This document shows positions 51,440 to 60,169 of a stretch of DNA of 64,000 nucleotides, piece after piece; position 1 is the stretch's first letter; every line of letters begins with the position of its first letter. The notes beneath the pieces were generated by a model. It was not told the DNA's origin and searched no databases. It saw only the letters and a program-made list of their open reading frames with translations. Source of the DNA: Methylobacteriaceae bacterium. Lineage in GTDB: Bacteria; Pseudomonadota; Alphaproteobacteria; Rhizobiales; Beijerinckiaceae. Where the stretch lies: the NCBI GenBank assembly GCA_020638135.1, contig JACKJE010000007.1, positions 72,208 through 136,207 of the forward strand, given 5' to 3'. The position numbers and the translations under genes were made by a program.

Positions 51440-52942
51440 TTAGCGCGATTTTGTGCTGTGCTTCCAGATTTCGACCAAGCGGACCGATGTGGGGACGGTG
51501 GCGACCATCTGGTATCCCGACATGGCCGCTGCGACTGCCGGGTTGGCGAAAGCCCGCTCGCGCACCGCTGCATCGTCGATCACGACCACGTCAGGACGAC
51601 CCCTGACGATGTCCTCTGCGACCTGGTCCTGGTCGGACGTGATGATCTCGTTGAGGTATTCGACAGTTGCAGCATCCGGCTTCTGCTCCAGCAGCCAGTC
51701 GGCGGTGCCCTGCCGGTAGAGGCCGTTGTAGCGGTAGACCCACTTTGCCCCGGTCAGGCGTGCGGCTGGCCACATGAGTTCCTGGGACTCGGTGATGGCG
51801 GCGAGCCTGCCGCCGTCCGCCGGAAGGTAGCGCTGGATCGTTTCGACGAGGCCCGGCTCGGTCATGGTCTGCATGAGGCTCGAGCAGATGCGCATGTAGA
51901 TCGGCGCCATCACGGCAAGGCCGACGACGATCGCCTGGATGGCGAGTGTCCGGATGCCGCAGACGAAGGCAGCCTCGATCAGAGCGACGGTCCCGATCTC
52001 GACGGCTGGCGAGGTATGATTGACCTGGTAGCGCTGCTGGACAAAGCACGCGATCGCAAAGCCGAGCGAGGCGAGGGCTGCCCCTGTCGCCGCGGGGCTC
52101 AGCGTGAACCGGAGTGCGAGAGCCATCGAGACGGTGACAACCGCGATCATGAACCAGATGTTGGCAGAGCCGATCGCCATCCAGATCGTGGCATGAGCGC
52201 CGGCGTAGAGCCGAACCGCCTCGGGAAGGGCGATCGTGAAATACGCCGGATAGGCATAGTAGCTGACAGCGACATAGAGGCCGAGGACGCCAACGAAGGC
52301 GGCGACTTCCCATGGCGAGATCCAGCGGAGCGAGCGGCGCCGGACCGTCGCGTAGATCGCCGGGATAGCCAGAGCAGCGGCGAAATGCGGCTTGAACGCA
52401 ACCGTAAGTGCGCCGACGGCGCCGGCGGCGAGCTTCACCGCCCTCGAAATCGCGAGGCCGCGGCCGGCAGCTACGATGGCCGCGACGGCGGGCAGGGCGG
52501 CGATCGCCGCATAGTGCTCGCGTTCGGCAAACATGGCGGCTGGGACGACCGTGAGGCTGAACAGAGCGGCCAGATATGTGATCGACCGACGGGACGGGTC
52601 GAAAGAGGACGCCATTTTGGCGGAGGCGATCGCCATGGCGAAGGTCATGATGGCGACGAGCGCCTCGACCTTCAGGCCGGTCCATTTTGCTGCGAACAGC
52701 GCCGGCAGGTAGATCATGATCGAAGCCGGCGGGTTCGGGTCCGAGACCTCGACGTACGGGATCGCGCCCTGGAAGGTCCGTTCGGCGAACGTGATGAACC
52801 AGGAGACATCGAGATTGAAACCGCCGCGGATCTGGATGAAGGCGGCGATGGCCAGGATGATTGTGGTGAGCGCGGTGGTGAGCGGGAGCGGGAGCGCGCG
52901 ACTATTTCTCTCCTCGCGCGGCGATGAGACATTTCGTTGCAT
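51440..52942 (-). CDS. polytopic membrane protein, glycosyltransferase-like (GT-C type)
   Basis: A 500-aa protein with about ten transmembrane segments. An early periplasmic loop carries Asp residues (FNLDVSWFITFAERTFQGAIPYVEVSDPNPP) as in GT-C enzymes that use lipid-linked sugars. The C-terminal 130 residues are soluble (IQRYLPADGGRLAAIT...DVVVIDD). It may add sugars to surface glycans. The 115-bp gap on its right (52943-53058) shows nothing notable. Confidence 0.65.
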   Translation of the reverse strand: MQRNVSSPREERNSRALPLPLTTALTTIILAIAAFIQIRGGFNLDVSWFITFAERTFQGAIPYVEVSDPNPPASIMIYLPALFAAKWTGLKVEALVAIMTFAMAIASAKMASSFDPSRRSITYLAALFSLTVVPAAMFAEREHYAAIAALPAVAAIVAAGRGLAISRAVKLAAGAVGALTVAFKPHFAAALAIPAIYATVRRRSLRWISPWEVAAFVGVLGLYVAVSYYAYPAYFTIALPEAVRLYAGAHATIWMAIGSANIWFMIAVVTVSMALALRFTLSPAATGAALASLGFAIACFVQQRYQVNHTSPAVEIGTVALIEAAFVCGIRTLAIQAIVVGLAVMAPIYMRICSSLMQTMTEPGLVETIQRYLPADGGRLAAITESQELMWPAARLTGAKWVYRYNGLYRQGTADWLLEQKPDAATVEYLNEIITSDQDQVAEDIVRGRPDVVVIDDAAVRERAFANPAVAAAMSGYQMVATVPTSVRLVEIWKHSTKSR

Positions 52943-53058
52943 TTCCGGGGTCCAATCAAACAGCTGAGTGTGGTGTTCGCGGCGTCCGAAAATTTTAGAG
53001 TGTTGGGCGGGTTTTCTGAAGCGTTAGCGATGATGAGGCGCACAAGCGCGGGTCGTAG

Positions 53059-53454
53059 TTAGCCGGCTTCGATATCGGTCTGGGGGAAATCGGCGCCTTT
53101 GAACATGAGCGGTTCGCCGAATTGGCGCGCGCATGCATATGCGAAACAATCGCCGAAGTTGAGCCGGGCGGGATGCCTTCCCTTGCCATATCGATCAAAG
53201 GCATCGACCGCGATACGAAAGGTTTCTGGCCCGACCGGGACTATCTCGATGTCGATCAGAGCGAGATAGCTTTCGACGGCGTCGGCGGCTTCCTGGAGCG
53301 GGAGGGCAATCTTGCGGGCGACCGCGATCGCCGTCTCCCATGCCGCCAGTGGGGATGTCAGTCGCCGGTTGGTTCGTTGCAGTCGCGCAAGCAGCTCCCG
53401 AGCCTCCGTCTCGTCGGTCATCAGAGCTGTGAGAGCCGAGGCGTCGATGAACAT
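53059..53454 (-). CDS. vapC: VapC toxin, PIN-domain ribonuclease
   Basis: A 131-aa protein with the PIN acidic residues in place: MFIDASALTALM with the first Asp, the Glu in SPLAAWETAIA, LNFGDCFAYA and KGADFPQTD. VapC toxins cut tRNA or rRNA. The start overlaps the stop of vapB by one base. Confidence 0.92.
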   Translation of the reverse strand: MFIDASALTALMTDETEARELLARLQRTNRRLTSPLAAWETAIAVARKIALPLQEAADAVESYLALIDIEIVPVGPETFRIAVDAFDRYGKGRHPARLNFGDCFAYACARQFGEPLMFKGADFPQTDIEAG

Positions 53455-53699
53455 CAGTCGTCCTCGTAGAGTGCGTCCCGGTACGCCTTATCGACCGGCA
53501 GGCTGCGGGCCTGATCGCCTTTGGCGCGCAGTTCGGCGCAGAATTTGAGGCCCAGATCGACCAAGGATGGCTTTGCCTGATCTCGCTCGAGCTCGTGGAC
53601 AAGCGCCTGGTGCACAGCTTCGGTGAGGCCGATGCCCTTCAGTGCCGCGACCCGTCGGGCCAGGGCATCGGTTTCAGGGTTTTTGATGTGGAACGGCAT
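53454..53699 (-). CDS. vapB: VapB antitoxin
   Basis: An 81-aa protein of the VapB/Rv0623 type: MPFHIKNPETDALARRVAAL and then GIGLTEAVHQAL, a ribbon-helix-helix-like DNA-binding part. A toxin-binding tail ends in YRDALYEDD. It is followed directly by vapC. It is the last gene with element character; the gap 53700-53846 holds no recognisable att site or tRNA. Confidence 0.9.
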   Translation of the reverse strand: MPFHIKNPETDALARRVAALKGIGLTEAVHQALVHELERDQAKPSLVDLGLKFCAELRAKGDQARSLPVDKAYRDALYEDD

Positions 53700-53846
53700 A
53701 GGGCGATGGATATCCAGAAAAAGATAGACGTATAGCGGAGCGAGAATACACGAACATAGACGGTCGCGTCCAGAGTGACTTGCTATCTTACGGACTATCT
53801 CGCGCGAGGCAAAGGGACGCGGCGGGGGTAGCCCGGGCTGCGGTCC

Positions 53847-54269
53847 TCAGGCTGGCCCTCTGACCACCAGCACCGGCACGCGGCTGCGCGTCAGCACGGA
53901 GGCGGCCACGCTGCCGAAGACGAAGCCGTCCATATGCTCGCCGCCGCGCGAGGCCATGACGATGAGGTCGCAGCCGTGGTCGTCGGTCGCGGTCGTGATG
54001 CCTTCCCACGCCGTCTCGCCGCAATAGACGCAGGTCTCGAAGGCGACGCCGGCTGCGCGGAGCTTGTGCGCGGCGCGGTCGAACAGGATGGCCGCTTCCC
54101 TGACGGAGGGATCGTTCTGCGCCGCCTCGTGGACATCGTGCGACGGCTGCTCGGCCAGCGTCATCAGGGTCAATCGCGAACCGAGCGCCCGCGACAGGGC
54201 CGTGGCGTGCTCCAGCGCGCTGTCGGAGAGACTGTCGTCGGCGATGGGAACGAGAATGTTGCGATACAT
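53847..54269 (-). CDS. universal stress protein (UspA family)
   Basis: A 140-aa protein starting MYRNILVPIADDSLSDSALE and ending in the nucleotide-binding GSVAASVLTRSRVPVLVV pattern; together these are typical of UspA-type stress proteins that bind ATP. It follows the acyl-CoA ligase gene on the same strand, 104 bp apart. It marks the start of DNA that looks chromosomal. Confidence 0.92.
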   Translation of the reverse strand: MYRNILVPIADDSLSDSALEHATALSRALGSRLTLMTLAEQPSHDVHEAAQNDPSVREAAILFDRAAHKLRAAGVAFETCVYCGETAWEGITTATDDHGCDLIVMASRGGEHMDGFVFGSVAASVLTRSRVPVLVVRGPA

Positions 54270-54373
54270 GGACGCGTCTCTCCACCGGCGCCCGCGGCGC
54301 CGCGAGATCACGCCTAGCAGTTCGGGATGGGCGCGGCATTGCCGGCGATCAAGACCGCCGGCCGGAAAGCGCG

Positions 54374-55891
54374 TCAGCCGGACTTTTCGAGAAAACTCGC
54401 GCGCAGCGTCGGCTTGTGCACCTTGCCGGTGGCGTTGCGCGGCAGGGCGTCGATGAACAGAACGCGGCTCGGGCACTTGAAGCGCGCGAGCCGCTCGCGG
54501 CAATGCGCGATCACCTGCGTCTCGGTCAGTTCCTGCCCGGGCTTCTTCACGACAATGGCGAGGCCCGTCTCGCCCCATGTGCCGTCCGGCTGGCCGATGA
54601 CGGCGGCTTCGGCGATCTGCGGGATCTGGTAGAGCGTGTCCTCCACCTCGGCCGGATAGACGTTCTCGCCGCCGGAAATGTACATGTCCTTGGTGCGGTC
54701 GACGATGTAGTAGAAGCCGTCCGCGTCCTGGCGCGCGGCGTCGCCGGTGTGCAGCCAGCCATCGGTGAAGGACGTCTTGTTGGCCTCCGGCCGGTTCCAG
54801 TAGCCCGGCGTGATGTTGGGGCCCTTCACCCACAATTCGCCCATCTCGCCCGGCTTCACCGGATTGCCTTCGTCGTCGACGATCTTGAGTTCGCCGTGCA
54901 GCACGGGGCGGCCGGCCGAGCCCGCCTTGCGGGCGGCGTCCTCGGCGTCGAGCACGAGTACGGCGGGGCTCGTCTCGGTCATGCCGTAGCCCTGCACCAG
55001 CGTCAGGCCGCGCGCCTCCCAGATTTTCAGGAGCGGCACGGGCATGGGCGCGCCGCCGACGCCGGCGATCTGCAGGCGCGAGAAATCGGTGCTCGCGAAG
55101 GCCGGATGGGCGCCCATGAACTGATAGATCGAGGGCACGCCGAAGAAATGCGTGAGGCCGATCGCCTTGTCGTCGATGATGCGCAGGGATTCGCCGGGAT
55201 CGAAAGCGCGCATGACGATGTTGCAGCCGCCGGCGTGGAAGACGGGATTGACGTAGCAATTGAGGCCGCCGGTGTGGAACAGCGGCAGCACGCACAGATG
55301 CGTCGTCTTCTGCGAGATGAACACGCCGATGCCGAGATTGATGCAATTGATGAAGTTCATCAGATGCGTCGTCTGCGAGCCCTTCGGCTTTCCGGTCGTG
55401 CCGGACGTGTACATGATGGTGCAGACGTCCTCCATGGCGCAGGGCGTGTGCTGCGCCAGGCGGTCGGAGGCGGCGAGCGTCTTCTCGTAGGCCGCGCCGT
55501 AGGCGAGGAGATGCGGCACGCCGCACTGTTTCTTCAGCTCCTCCGCCATGGAGGCGAAATCGCCGTCGTGCGCCAGCACGCGCGGCGCGGCGTCCGACAC
55601 GATGAAGGCGAGTTCGTGCACGGTGAGACGGATATTGAGCGGCGTGAAGATCGCGCCCAGACGGAAGCAGGCGAATTGCGTTTCGAGAATGTCGGTGGAA
55701 TTGACGGCGAGCACGGCGACGCGCTCGCCCTTCTTCACGCCGAGGCCGGCCAGATGCGTCGCCAGACGGTCGATGCGCTCGTCGAACTGCGCATAGGTGA
55801 AGCGGCGCTGCGTCGCCAGGTCGATCGCGGCCGTGCGGTCGCCGCGCACTTCGGCATGATGGGCGATCCAGTCGAAATAGGCGAAAGACAT
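54374..55891 (-). CDS. AMP-forming acyl-CoA synthetase/ligase
   Basis: A 505-aa ANL-superfamily enzyme. The AMP-binding signature TSGTTGKPKG lies at residues 162-171, YGMTETSP near 300, the hinge YYIVDRTKD near 400, and the catalytic Lys in NATGKVHK near 493. It activates a carboxylic acid to acyl-AMP and then acyl-CoA; the acid is not predictable. GGGGAG lies six bases before the ATG at 55891. It is divergent from the substrate-binding protein gene and may share its pathway (uptake and activation of an organic acid). Confidence 0.93.
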   Translation of the reverse strand: MSFAYFDWIAHHAEVRGDRTAAIDLATQRRFTYAQFDERIDRLATHLAGLGVKKGERVAVLAVNSTDILETQFACFRLGAIFTPLNIRLTVHELAFIVSDAAPRVLAHDGDFASMAEELKKQCGVPHLLAYGAAYEKTLAASDRLAQHTPCAMEDVCTIMYTSGTTGKPKGSQTTHLMNFINCINLGIGVFISQKTTHLCVLPLFHTGGLNCYVNPVFHAGGCNIVMRAFDPGESLRIIDDKAIGLTHFFGVPSIYQFMGAHPAFASTDFSRLQIAGVGGAPMPVPLLKIWEARGLTLVQGYGMTETSPAVLVLDAEDAARKAGSAGRPVLHGELKIVDDEGNPVKPGEMGELWVKGPNITPGYWNRPEANKTSFTDGWLHTGDAARQDADGFYYIVDRTKDMYISGGENVYPAEVEDTLYQIPQIAEAAVIGQPDGTWGETGLAIVVKKPGQELTETQVIAHCRERLARFKCPSRVLFIDALPRNATGKVHKPTLRASFLEKSG

Positions 55892-56037
55892 GTTTTCTCC
55901 CCTGACCTCGATTTGCGCCTTCCGGACGCATTTTTTTGAATTTGAGGTTGCCTCAGAAATCGTGTAGCGTCAATCGCGACGGTCGGACAATCTTGTCCGC
56001 CGACTGCCCGCAACGGACGACCGCTGGAGGAATAGGG

Positions 56038-57252
56038 ATGCAATCGAAGTTTATCGCCGCGGGTCTTGCCGGCGCGATGTCGCTGGCGATGGCCGGCGCG
56101 GCGCTGGCGCAGAAGAAATACGATTCCGGCGCAAGCGACACCGAGATCAAGATCGGCAACACCTACGCCTATTCCGGCCCGGCGTCGGCCTATGGCGTGA
56201 TCGGCAAGACGGAAGCCGCCTATTTCAAGATGATCAACGATCAGGGCGGCATCAACGGCCGCAAGATCAACTTCGTCACCTATGACGACGGCTACAGCCC
56301 GCCCAAGGCGGTCGAGCAGACCCGCAAGCTGGTCGAGAGCGACGAGGTGCTGTTCATCTTCAATCCGCTGGGCACGCCGCCGAACACGGCGATCCAGAAA
56401 TATATGAATGCGAAGAAGACGCCGCAGCTGTTCGTCGCGACCGGCGCGACCAAGTGGAACGACCCGAAGCACTTCCCGTGGACGATGGGCTGGCAGCCGA
56501 ACTATCAGGGCGAAGGCGTCATCTACGCCCATTACATCCTGAAGAACAAGCCGAAGGCCAAGATCGCGATCCTCTATCAGAACGACGATTACGGCAAAGA
56601 CTATCTCAAGGGCTTCATGGACGGGCTCGGCGGCAAGATCAAGCCGGTCATGACGCTGTCCTACGAAGTCTCCGATCCGACGATCGACTCGCAGATGACG
56701 CGTCTGCAGGCGTCGGGCGCCGACACGTTCTTCAACATCACCACGCCGAAATTCGCGGCCATGGCGATCAAGAAGTCCGCCGAGATGAAATGGAAGCCGC
56801 TGCACTTCCTCAACAACGTGTCGGCTTCGATCGGCACGGTGCTGAAGCCGGCCGGCTTCGAGAACTCGCAGGGCATCATCTCGACCGCGTATATGAAGGA
56901 TCCGAACGATCCGCAGTGGAAGGACGACGCCGGCGTCAAGAAGTGGAACGCCTTCGTCGACAAGTATCTGCCCGGCGCCAACAAGGCCGACGGCGGCATC
57001 GTCACCGGCTACAACGCCGCGCAGACGATGGTGCAGGTGCTCAAGCAGTGCGGCGATAATCTCACGCGCGAGAACGTGATGAAGCAGGCCGCAAGCCTCA
57101 ATTTCGATCTGCCGATGCTGCTGCCCGGCATCAAGATCACGACGAGCGCGACCGACTACTTCCCGATCAAGCAGATGCAATTGCAGGAGTTCGACGGCGA
57201 GAAGTGGGTGCGCTTCGGGCCGGTCATCAAGGGCGAAGTCTCGATCGACTGA
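56038..57252 (+). CDS. ABC transporter substrate-binding protein (branched-chain amino acid/aromatic acid type)
   Basis: A 404-aa periplasmic binding protein with signal peptide (GAMSLAMAGAALAQ). The type I fold patterns ASDTEIKIGNTYAYSGPASA and FKMINDQGGINGRKI are those of LivJ-like proteins. Many such proteins in this group bind aromatic or dicarboxylic acids rather than amino acids. No permease or ATPase genes follow in this window. A GGAGG lies upstream of the ATG at 56038 and a terminator follows the stop. Confidence 0.93.
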   Translation: MQSKFIAAGLAGAMSLAMAGAALAQKKYDSGASDTEIKIGNTYAYSGPASAYGVIGKTEAAYFKMINDQGGINGRKINFVTYDDGYSPPKAVEQTRKLVESDEVLFIFNPLGTPPNTAIQKYMNAKKTPQLFVATGATKWNDPKHFPWTMGWQPNYQGEGVIYAHYILKNKPKAKIAILYQNDDYGKDYLKGFMDGLGGKIKPVMTLSYEVSDPTIDSQMTRLQASGADTFFNITTPKFAAMAIKKSAEMKWKPLHFLNNVSASIGTVLKPAGFENSQGIISTAYMKDPNDPQWKDDAGVKKWNAFVDKYLPGANKADGGIVTGYNAAQTMVQVLKQCGDNLTRENVMKQAASLNFDLPMLLPGIKITTSATDYFPIKQMQLQEFDGEKWVRFGPVIKGEVSID

Positions 57253-57290
57253 TATCCACGACATGCGCGAGCGCGCATAGCAAAAAAAGA

Positions 57291-57317
57291 AAAGCCGGCG
57301 CATGCGCCGGCTTTTTT
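57291..57317. terminator. bidirectional Rho-independent terminator
   Basis: AAAGCCGGCGCA / TGCGCCGGCTTT is a perfect palindrome flanked by an A-run on the left and a T-run on the right. It ends the substrate-binding gene from the left and the DUF3309 gene from the right. Confidence 0.93.
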
Positions 57318-57475
57318 CATATTCGGCCCATCAGCAGCAGCACGACGAGCACAACGACGATCAGGCCGACGCCGCCGCTCGGCCCATAGCCCCAGCCTGA
57401 ACTGTACGGCCAGGTCGGCAGGGCCCCGAGGAGCGCAATAACAAGGATGATGAGAATAATTGTGCCGAGCGACAT
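57317..57475 (-). CDS. DUF3309-family small membrane protein, 52 aa
   Basis: It reads MSLGTIILIILVIALLGALP, then a Trp/Gly/Ser-rich loop (YSSGWGYGPSGGVG) and a second hydrophobic segment ending LLLMGRI. This is the DUF3309 layout of two short membrane helices around a WGYGPSGG loop, common in Hyphomicrobiales. Function unknown, possibly stress-related. Confidence 0.85.
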   Translation of the reverse strand: MSLGTIILIILVIALLGALPTWPYSSGWGYGPSGGVGLIVVVLVVLLLMGRI

Positions 57476-57559
57476 CGTTCAGCTCCCGTCTTGGCGGCCC
57501 CGTGTAGTCAGAACCAGCAACGTCAGCGTTCGTTCCACGAGCGCGATCGCGCGGCCTGC

Positions 57560-57679
57560 TGCGCAAGCCGCGAGAATTTGCGTCTGTGGCGAACCAAAGA
57601 CGAGACGAAGGACTCGCTGAAAGCCGCGCCGGGATTTTCCTACGACCGCACGTCGACGACCCGGAAGCCGGCGAAGTAA
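57560..57679 (+). pseudogene. possible PRC-barrel protein C-terminal remnant
   Basis: The plus strand reads ENLRLWRTKDETKDSLKAAP and then GFSYDRT before a stop at 57679, similar to the tails of PRC-barrel proteins. No barrel is visible upstream. The remaining 57476-57730 gap shows nothing else. Confidence 0.3.
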
Positions 57680-57730
57680 CACGGCGTTTCGCAATTCCAT
57701 GCGCGCGGGATTTCCGTTCCGCGCGCATCG

Positions 57731-58456
57731 CTATTCTGCGCTGTCGTTTCTGTCGACGTTCAGCAGTTCGTCCTGTCCGGCAAACAGCGCCTCCGAAATC
57801 GCGCGCTCGCGCCCGGCGACGATATCCACGAAATCCGCGCCGCCGCGCATCACGCGAAAGGCGGCGTATCCCCTTTCCAGAAACGATTGCAGCGCGCCGA
57901 GCCCGGCGAGTTCTGCGGGCTTGCGCATCATCTTCAGCGCCGCGCCGATGAAAGGGTGTCGCGTCAGTCCGTCGAGCGATCGTCCGAGATGTTCGATCAG
58001 GTCGATCTGGCGCGCGCGTTCGGCGCGATGGCCGATCGCGCGATAGGCGCCGGCATAGGCTGAAGCGTCGAGCGCCTCCCCCTTTTCTGCCAACGCCGCG
58101 ATCATCGCCGCGTCCAACTCTTCCGAGAGCGCATCGAGTTCGATGGCGTCGGCGACGGTCTCGAGCGCGGCCGCCGGCAAGGTGCGGCTCATCACCGGCA
58201 CGATGCGGCGCACCTCCTGCGTATGGACGCTGATGTCCTGCGGCCCATAGAGATCGCTGAGGAAGAATTCCGCCGCCGCGCCGAAGCGTGGGCTCGCCAG
58301 CAGATCCGCATGGGTGCGCGCGAGCCGCCCCGCCTGCCAGGCGCGAAAGGCCGTGCGGCGCGCAAGGAAGGCGGGATCGGCGCTGCCCGCCGCGCGCGCG
58401 TTTTCGGCGCGGTCGAGTTCGCCGACGAGACGGGCTACGGCTTCCTCATGTGTCAT
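57731..58456 (-). CDS. conserved hypothetical protein with FFLSDLYGPQD motif
   Basis: A 241-aa all-helical soluble protein. The stretch AAAEFFLSDLYGPQDISVH recurs in a conserved proteobacterial family without assigned function. The ATG at 58456 opens the conserved part. It is divergent from the WS/DGAT gene. Confidence 0.75.
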   Translation of the reverse strand: MTHEEAVARLVGELDRAENARAAGSADPAFLARRTAFRAWQAGRLARTHADLLASPRFGAAAEFFLSDLYGPQDISVHTQEVRRIVPVMSRTLPAAALETVADAIELDALSEELDAAMIAALAEKGEALDASAYAGAYRAIGHRAERARQIDLIEHLGRSLDGLTRHPFIGAALKMMRKPAELAGLGALQSFLERGYAAFRVMRGGADFVDIVAGRERAISEALFAGQDELLNVDRNDSAE

Positions 58457-58587
58457 GCGCCTCCTTAGCACGGGCCCTCTAGGTTGCGTCGCCTAGAGCG
58501 CAGGCCGAAGAGGCGCATCCCGCGCGTCGCTTTCACGCAGTTTTGCGTGCGCCCGTCCGCGGCTATGATCGCGCCACGGAGGGCGGG

Positions 58588-60099
58588 ATGAGCCATAGCG
58601 AAAGAATGTCGCCGGTGGATACGGCATGGCTGCGCATGGACCGGCCGCACAATCTGATGATGATTGTCGGCGTCATGACGCTGGAAGGCCCGGTCGACGT
58701 GAAGGCGCTCGAGACGGCGCTCGGCGAGCGCATGCTGGCCTTCCACCGCTTTCGCCAGCGCGCGGTGACGACCCCGGCCGGCGCCTTCTGGGTCGACGAC
58801 CGCCATTTCGACATCGCGCGCCATATCAGGCGCGCCCGCCTGCCCGGGCGCGGCGGCGAGAAGGCGCTGCAACGCTACGTCGCGCAACTGGCCAGCGAAC
58901 CGCTCGATCCCAACCACCCGCTGTGGCAGACGATCATCGTCGAGAAATACGAGGGCGGCGCCGCGATCATCTCGCGCATCCATCATGCGATCGGCGACGG
59001 CATCGCGCTGATGAAGGTGCTGCTGGGGCTCGCCGACGACGGCGAGGATTCCCGGCCCGCGCCGCATCACGACCATCACGAGGAAGGCTGGCTGTCGAGC
59101 CTGGTCGCGCCGCTCGCCGGCGCGGCGGAGACGGGCGCGAAACTCACCGGCAGCGCGCTGCGCGAAGCGCTGGCGATCGCCACGAGCCCGACGCGCGCGG
59201 CGAAGCTGCTGAAGACCGGCGTGGGCGTCGCCAGCGAACTCGCCTGGCTGCTCGCCATGCCCAGCGACAGCGAGACGCGGTTCAAGGGCAAGCCGCAGGG
59301 CGCCAAGCAGGTCGCCTGGACGCGCCCCTTGAGCCTTACCGAGGTGAAGGCGGCGAGCTGGGCGCTGCATTGTTCGATCAACGACATTCTGCTCGCCTGC
59401 GTCGCCGGCGCGCTGCGCGCCTATCTCGAGGACAAGGGCGACGAGAGCCGGGGCGTCGAACTGCGCGCGCTCGTGCCGATCAACCTGCGGCCGCCGGGCG
59501 CGGAGGACGAACTCGGCAACCGCTTCGGCATCCTCGGCGTCGAACTGCCGGTCGGCTTCGCCGATCCGCTGGAGAGGCTCGCCGAAGTGCGCCGGCGGAT
59601 GCTCCAGCTCAAGAGCAGCTACGAACCGCCGGTGACGCTCGGGCTGTTCGGCGCGCTCGGCCTCGCCCCCAAGCTGGCGCAGGATCAATTGTTCGATCTT
59701 CTGATCTCGCGCGCGACCGCCGTGATGACCAACGTGCCGGGCCCGCAGAAGCAGATCAGGATCGCCGGCTGCCCGGTGAAGCAGGTGATGTTCTGGGTGC
59801 CGCAATCCGGCGACATCGGCATGGGCGTGTCGATCCTGTCCTACGCCGGAAACGTGCAGTTCGGGCTCATTACCGACACGGCGCTGACGCCGGACCCGGA
59901 GGCGATCATCGGCCGTTTCGAGCGCGAGTTCGAAGGCTATCTCTACCACGTGCTGCTCGAGGCTTCCGCGCGCGCCGACGAGCGGGAGGAAGCGGAGGCG
60001 CAGGAGGAAGAGGCGCCGCGCAAGACGGCGCCGGCCGGCAAGGAGCCGGAAGAGGACGCGCCCGTCATGCGCAAGCGCGCGAAGCGGCTGCGGGCCTGA
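58588..60099 (+). CDS. WS/DGAT-type wax ester synthase / diacylglycerol acyltransferase
   Basis: A 503-aa protein. It starts MSHSERMSPVDTAWLRMD and has the catalytic HHAIGDG at residues 132-138 (HHxxxDG), then the C-terminal DUF1298-like part with NVPGPQKQIRIAG. It makes wax esters or triacylglycerol storage lipid from acyl-CoA. The tail after residue 470 is Glu/Lys/Arg-rich. GGAGGG precedes the ATG at 58588. Confidence 0.93.
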   Translation: MSHSERMSPVDTAWLRMDRPHNLMMIVGVMTLEGPVDVKALETALGERMLAFHRFRQRAVTTPAGAFWVDDRHFDIARHIRRARLPGRGGEKALQRYVAQLASEPLDPNHPLWQTIIVEKYEGGAAIISRIHHAIGDGIALMKVLLGLADDGEDSRPAPHHDHHEEGWLSSLVAPLAGAAETGAKLTGSALREALAIATSPTRAAKLLKTGVGVASELAWLLAMPSDSETRFKGKPQGAKQVAWTRPLSLTEVKAASWALHCSINDILLACVAGALRAYLEDKGDESRGVELRALVPINLRPPGAEDELGNRFGILGVELPVGFADPLERLAEVRRRMLQLKSSYEPPVTLGLFGALGLAPKLAQDQLFDLLISRATAVMTNVPGPQKQIRIAGCPVKQVMFWVPQSGDIGMGVSILSYAGNVQFGLITDTALTPDPEAIIGRFEREFEGYLYHVLLEASARADEREEAEAQEEEAPRKTAPAGKEPEEDAPVMRKRAKRLRA

Positions 60100-60169
60100 C
60101 GCGCCCGGAAAGGCAATTGCGCGCGGGCAGGCCAGTCGCATAGACTTCGGCTGACCTGTCGGGGGGCGC

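Noticed and set aside
51458..52927. 489-codon plus-strand frame opposite the membrane glycosyltransferase gene
   Set aside because: Its product is Asp/Arg/Gly-rich without any domain, while the minus strand encodes a coherent polytopic membrane protein.
54416..55939. 507-codon plus-strand frame opposite the acyl-CoA ligase
   Set aside because: It is antisense to a gene with a complete ANL signature set, and its composition is typical of high-GC shadows.
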